DNA of 64,000 bases, from the NCBI RefSeq assembly GCF_030160295.1, contig NZ_BSOB01000025.1, forward strand, positions 1 to 64,000. Reading direction: 5' to 3'. The stretch comes from Dyella acidisoli (GTDB lineage Bacteria; Pseudomonadota; Gammaproteobacteria; Xanthomonadales; Rhodanobacteraceae). Below the pieces are notes generated by a model. It did no database searches and had not been told where the DNA came from. It worked only from the letters and a program-made list of their open reading frames with translations. Shown here in pieces: positions 60,577-64,000 of the stretch. How positions within the stretch are numbered: the stretch's first letter is position 1; each line of letters begins with the position of its first letter. A program made the position numbers and the translations under genes.

Positions 60577-61029
60577 TTTGCGGTAGACGATAAAGCCTGA
60601 TTTCTCCGCGAGCTTGTCATATAGCTGCATTGCCGTCCCGTTAGTTTCGTGCGTTTGCCAGTACACGCGGCGGCAACCGGTTTCTACCGCAGTTTGGTAG
60701 ACCGCTTCGATGAGCGCGCGACCGACGCCCATGCCGCGAGCAGAGGAAGCCGTGAAAAGATCCTGCAGGTAGCAGCTGGGTTCCAGTTGGATGGTGCTGC
60801 GATGGAACAGATAGTGCGCCAAACCAAGCAGCTCGCCATCGCGCTCTGCCACCAAAGCATGCACGGGTTCGTAAACATCGAGGAAACGCTGCCATGTCAT
60901 CTGCGTGATGTCTGCCGGCAAGGCAGTGGGGCCTGATCTCCCATAGAAGGCGTTGTAGCCGTCCCATAATGGCAACCAGGACGCAAAGTCTGTTTTCCTT
61001 ATCGACCGGATGGCGAACGATGGGCTCAT
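60565..61029 (-). CDS. GNAT-family N-acetyltransferase
   Basis: 154 residues with the acetyl-CoA binding motif (SSARGMGVGRALIEAVYQTA) and the family end strand QLYDKLAEKSGFIVYRKLLP. The ATG at 61029 has AAGGA seven bases upstream; the longer frame to 61233 is not supported. It is convergent with the lipase gene. Substrate unknown. Confidence 0.85.
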   Translation of the reverse strand: MSPSFAIRSIRKTDFASWLPLWDGYNAFYGRSGPTALPADITQMTWQRFLDVYEPVHALVAERDGELLGLAHYLFHRSTIQLEPSCYLQDLFTASSARGMGVGRALIEAVYQTAVETGCRRVYWQTHETNGTAMQLYDKLAEKSGFIVYRKLLP

Positions 61030-61097
61030 GCGATTTCCTTGATGACGACGGCACCGGTGTGCATGCTTAGACAAATGCAAAAGACCGACGAGACGTG

Positions 61098-61931
61098 ATG
61101 GCCACAACCAGGACAACCCGGCTCGACGAACTGCTACAGGATCGATCGTTGCGCAACCCGGATCAACTGGAGCGTCGCATCGATGCCTTGGAGCAACTCG
61201 AAAGCTGGCTCTTTCATGACTCATGGTCGCCATTGCTTCGACAAAAGAGCGAAGCCCTGGTTGCTGAGCTGGAGGCCATCAATCAGCGGCTCTTTCAAAC
61301 CATTCGCCATGATATCCGCCAAGGAAGAGGTGCCGAAACGCTGCGGACATGGGCGGCATCCATGTCTGGCACTCATGCTGAGGAAAGCTACGGTTCACTC
61401 GACACGCTGATCAGCGGTGTGTTGGACTTCAAGGAGCCGCCGGATGCGATCGATCTGGAGCCGGAGATGGTGTTCTATCAGCCAACGCCCGCTCGGCATA
61501 TCTTCGACTTTATCGAGCGGGCATCTTTGACGCATCAGGATGTCGTGATGGACCTGGGCGCCGGTCTTGGCCACGTGACGCTGCTCACTGCTATCTGCAC
61601 TGCCGCCCAGTGTGTCGGTATCGAACTTCAGCCTGCTCACGTGGCGAGCGCTCGCCAATGCGCCGATGAGTTGCAGGTGCATAACGCACAGTTCATTGCG
61701 CAGGACGTGCGTGAAGCCGATGTATCGCGCGGTACGGTGTTTTATCTGTATACGCCTTTCACCGGCGGCATCCTGCGCACGGTGTTGGATACGTTGAAGC
61801 GAGAGGCAGAAAGCCGTGCGATTCGTCTTTGCACGTTGGGGCCGTGCACGACGGTGGTCGCGAACGAGCCATGGCTGAAGCCAGACGGCGCTTGTAGCGC
61901 GAAACGGACGGTTTTGTTTCGTAGCGTTTAA
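61098..61931 (+). CDS. SAM-dependent methyltransferase-like protein
   Basis: 277 residues. A helical N-terminal half (about 1-95) is followed by a Rossmann methyltransferase domain with motif I (VVMDLGAGLGHVTLL), post-I GIELQPAHVASARQ, and motif IV-like FYLYTPFTGG. The lysine methyltransferase DOT1 group has a comparable layout, but the identity is uncertain. Divergent from the GNAT gene. Ends just before a strong hairpin. Confidence 0.8.
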   Translation: MATTRTTRLDELLQDRSLRNPDQLERRIDALEQLESWLFHDSWSPLLRQKSEALVAELEAINQRLFQTIRHDIRQGRGAETLRTWAASMSGTHAEESYGSLDTLISGVLDFKEPPDAIDLEPEMVFYQPTPARHIFDFIERASLTHQDVVMDLGAGLGHVTLLTAICTAAQCVGIELQPAHVASARQCADELQVHNAQFIAQDVREADVSRGTVFYLYTPFTGGILRTVLDTLKREAESRAIRLCTLGPCTTVVANEPWLKPDGACSAKRTVLFRSV

Positions 61932-61941
61932 GCGTGATCGA

Positions 61942-61984
61942 CCAGAACGTGCCGCGTCACCTGCTGGTGACGCGGCACTTCTGG
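61942..61984. terminator. Long hairpin between convergent genes
   Basis: 13-base perfect stem (61949-61961 with 61966-61978), TGCT loop, extended by CCAGAA/TTCTGG with one bulged base. It lies between the methyltransferase stop and the convergent DUF1328 gene and can serve both directions. No U-run follows, so strength is uncertain. Confidence 0.7.
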
Positions 61985-62003
61985 CTTGCGGAAAGCGGGC
62001 TCC

Positions 62004-62177
62004 TTATAGGCGCGGTCCTCTGCGTATGCCGCCGAAGATCAGCGACAACACGAACAGAACGATGAACACCAGGAACAGTATTTTCGCGATGCTCGCCGCA
62101 CCGGCAGCAATGCCGCCGAACCCGAATATGGCGGCAGCAATGGCGATGATGAAGAACACTGCGGCCCAGTAAAGCAT
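62004..62177 (-). CDS. DUF1328 (YtjA-type) small membrane protein
   Basis: 57 residues, two membrane helices. The sequence from [20 protein letters not shown] to the Leu/Val/Phe-rich second helix and the RRGP end is typical of the DUF1328 family. The start at 62177 has GGAG six bases upstream; a longer frame begins at 62195. The family's function is unknown; it is often stress-induced. Confidence 0.9.
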   Translation of the reverse strand: MLYWAAVFFIIAIAAAIFGFGGIAAGAASIAKILFLVFIVLFVLSLIFGGIRRGPRL

Positions 62178-62346
62178 GACAATCTCCATGTGCATCGATG
62201 AATGTGCCGGCGCATGCTGCGTTCGGCAGGGTTGATTCGATCAATGTGCTTGTGAACGGTACGTACGCGATGCGTGCGTGGCGTTCGGGAGATTCAGTCA
62301 GGTGAAGAGTTTGCACAAAGCGCGTGGGCGATACGTGCAAGCTGTG

Positions 62347-62368
62347 GGTTGGGGTTTGCACCCCAACC
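62347..62368. repeat. Short relative of the GGTTGGG palindrome (family C)
   Basis: GGTTGGGG/CCCCAACC 8-base arms with loop TTTGCA at 62347-62368, followed by TACG. It shares the CCCAACCTACG end with the large palindrome at 33535-33612. It lies just past the stop of the virJ-like gene. Confidence 0.75.
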
Positions 62369-62372
62369 TACG

Positions 62373-63155
62373 TTAGTGAGTCGGCGCGTCGTTCGGCAAC
62401 TCGCCGATCATGTGTACCGCGAGTCCATCGTAGTTGTAGTCGAAATGATGATCGCCCGGCATCACGTGCACGTTCACCCACTTCGGGAAATTCGGGTCGT
62501 TGCACACGGTGTCATCGCTGTCGTCGCGGCCGTAGTAGCAGACCAGCGGCGGATGGCCTTGCAGCGCCTGGATCGGCGGCAACGCTGGATAGTGCGGTAC
62601 CGGATTGAACCATTGCTTGACCTTCTGCAGGTGCGTTTTCAGCCAGTTCTCGCGCACCATGATGTAGTCCTCCATCTCCACCTCGAAGCTCACATCCGTG
62701 CTTGGCGACAGCAGCACTATCTGCGTGATGCGCGCGCGATTCTCCGGGCTGAGCTTGCTGACAATGGTGGGCAGGATATCCGCGCCAAACGAGAAGCCGA
62801 TCAGCCACACCTTCTGCTTGTGCAGTTGAGCGGTGTATTGGTTGAGCAGCGCATCGAGATCACGTGCGGATTCATCGGCCGAACGCATGTGCCAGTAATA
62901 GTCCAGGCAACTGATGCCGAGCACCGGAACGCCATGCGCCTGCAGGCGCTTGCCGAGCTGCTGGTCCAGATCGCGCCATCCGCCGTCGCCGGAATAGAAC
63001 ACTGCCAGTACATCATCGTGCCCGGCTGGTGCCGCTGCGGTGGGCATCAGCTTGACGGTGGCGTGTTCCAGGGAGGGGTGGGGAAAGGGCTTGAAGATCA
63101 CCAACGCGGCAATGATGGCCAGCACGACAACCACTGCAGCAAGACGCAATTTCAT
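62373..63155 (-). CDS. virJ: VirJ/AcvB-family hydrolase, partner of MprF
   Basis: 260 residues with an N-terminal signal anchor (LRLAAVVVVLAIIAALVIF) and an alpha/beta-hydrolase domain with nucleophile motif GFSFGAD. GDGGWRDLDQQLGKRLQAHG and the final GDHHFD are VirJ/AcvB signatures. In Agrobacterium and Rhizobium the AcvB/AtvA proteins hydrolyse lysyl-phosphatidylglycerol made by the MprF-like enzyme; the overlap (ATGA) with mprF here fits this pairing. It has one VirJ domain, not the doubled form of AcvB. Confidence 0.88.
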   Translation of the reverse strand: MKLRLAAVVVVLAIIAALVIFKPFPHPSLEHATVKLMPTAAAPAGHDDVLAVFYSGDGGWRDLDQQLGKRLQAHGVPVLGISCLDYYWHMRSADESARDLDALLNQYTAQLHKQKVWLIGFSFGADILPTIVSKLSPENRARITQIVLLSPSTDVSFEVEMEDYIMVRENWLKTHLQKVKQWFNPVPHYPALPPIQALQGHPPLVCYYGRDDSDDTVCNDPNFPKWVNVHVMPGDHHFDYNYDGLAVHMIGELPNDAPTH

Positions 63156-64000
63156 CGACGCACAACTCCGCTAAGGCCGCCCGAAATCAGGCTGGCAACA
63201 TTGGTGAGCACCACCGGCAGCGCAATGCCGCCCGGGGCCGCCAGGTACCGCGGCTCCCATTCCGGGTCGAACTTGTCCTTGTAGCGGTGCAGGCCCTGGA
63301 AATTATAGAAGCGCGCGCCACGACCGAAGATGAGCGCGCCGAAGCGGTTCCACAGCGGCGCCTGGCGGCGGCTCTGCAGGCCGGACAGCGGCGCCATGCC
63401 GAGATTGAACCAGCGATAGCCCTGCGCCTTGGACCACTGCATCAGCTCCACGAACAGGTAATCCATCAGCCCCGGTGGTGCGTCGGGCAGATAGCGCATC
63501 AGGTCGACCGAGGCTTCGTCCATGCTGTCGGTGAGGAACAGATTGGCGAACGCCACCGGTTTGTCGTTCTGCCACACCACCGCCATGGGCGTGCGCACGA
63601 GATAGCGTTCGTCGAAGGCGCCGAGCGAGAACCCTTTTTCGCGCACACGCTTCTCACGCAGCCATGCGTCGGAGATCGGTTTCAATTGCGGTAGCAGGGC
63701 AGATACCTGCTCAATCGGCACGATCTCCAGGCGTATGCCTTCGCGCACCAGCTTGTTCACGGTATTGCGCAATACCTTCTTCGACTTGCCATCGAGGTTG
63801 AACTGTTCCAGTCGAACGCGCGCTTCTTCGCCGATCTTGAGCAAGCTCATGCCCACTTCGAGATACAGATCCAGATCGTCAGGATTCACCTGGTAGAACA
63901 CCGGCCAGCCGCCGCCGCGTTCGCAGCGTTCGCGGAAGGTCCATACCAGTTCCTGCCGTGCACGATCGTCACGCCCCACCGGATCGCCCATCGCCACCCA
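63152..64000 (-). CDS. mprF: Lysyl-phosphatidylglycerol synthase MprF, C-terminal part (cut by window edge)
   Basis: Only the last 283 or so codons are in the window; the gene continues beyond 64000. The visible part is the DUF2156 aminoacyl-transfer domain: ALGDPVG-like start (here MGDPVG), YLEVGMSLLKIGEEARVRLEQF, and the end LHRYKDKFDPEWEPRYLA. It transfers lysine or alanine from aminoacyl-tRNA to phosphatidylglycerol and so lowers the surface charge. The stop overlaps the virJ start, indicating co-translation. Confidence 0.9.
   Translation of the reverse strand, partial: WVAMGDPVGRDDRARQELVWTFRERCERGGGWPVFYQVNPDDLDLYLEVGMSLLKIGEEARVRLEQFNLDGKSKKVLRNTVNKLVREGIRLEIVPIEQVSALLPQLKPISDAWLREKRVREKGFSLGAFDERYLVRTPMAVVWQNDKPVAFANLFLTDSMDEASVDLMRYLPDAPPGLMDYLFVELMQWSKAQGYRWFNLGMAPLSGLQSRRQAPLWNRFGALIFGRGARFYNFQGLHRYKDKFDPEWEPRYLAAPGGIALPVVLTNVASLISGGLSGVVRR

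Overview
The window reads as one polar-flagellum and chemotaxis region of a GC-rich gammaproteobacterium, followed by a mixed accessory region. The gene set (FleQ, FliA, FlhF/FlhG, CheZ, MotC/MotD stator, FliC with sigma-28 promoter) and the protein sequences fit the Xanthomonadales, most likely a Rhodanobacteraceae member such as Dyella, Luteibacter or Rhodanobacter. The genus is inference from recognition, not from a search.

1-30.8 kb holds the flagellar core: fliC, fliDST, a PilZ-like gene, fleQ, fliEFGHIJK, fliLMNOPQR, flhBA, flhF, flhG, fliA, then cheY, cheZ, cheA, motC, motD and a CheW-like gene. Most neighbours overlap by ATGA, so these are long operons. Promoter-like sites can be read by eye. 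Sigma-54 sites (GG-N10-GC with near-consensus flanks) lie before fliD, fliE, fliK and fliL. Sigma-28 sites (TAAA-like, 11-base spacer, GCCGATAA-like) lie before fliC, the second fliK/flhB pair, the STAS-cheY-cheA2 operon and the cheW-MCP operon. Genes for the master activator (FleQ) and for sigma-28 (FliA) are in the window; rpoN is not.

30.8-32 kb is an inserted XRE/Fic pair (mobile mystery proteins A and B) behind an AT-rich palindromic promoter. 32-43.8 kb holds the accessory fliK-like/flhB-C-like pair (minus strand), STAS-cheY-cheA2, a decayed MCP fragment, cheW, an MCP, cheR, cheD, cheB, a short MCP-like protein and a second STAS protein.

43.9-64 kb is accessory. It holds a lipoprotein overlapping a Tae1-like Cys/His amidase (possible immunity/effector pair), two tandem near-identical small secreted proteins, an outer-membrane beta-barrel and an M61 peptidase. 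A tRNA-Arg(CCG) is followed by a DUF6869 gene and an ECF sigma/two-membrane-protein operon. Then come hydrolases, a low-GC secreted protein, a beta-helix protein, a PEP-mutase-like enzyme, an AraC regulator, a 47-residue Cys-rich protein, a GNAT enzyme, a methyltransferase and DUF1328. The window ends in an mprF-virJ/acvB operon cut by the right edge.

Three families of palindromic intergenic repeats punctuate operon junctions. One copy is an almost perfect 55-bp inverted repeat with the same extra segment in both arms.
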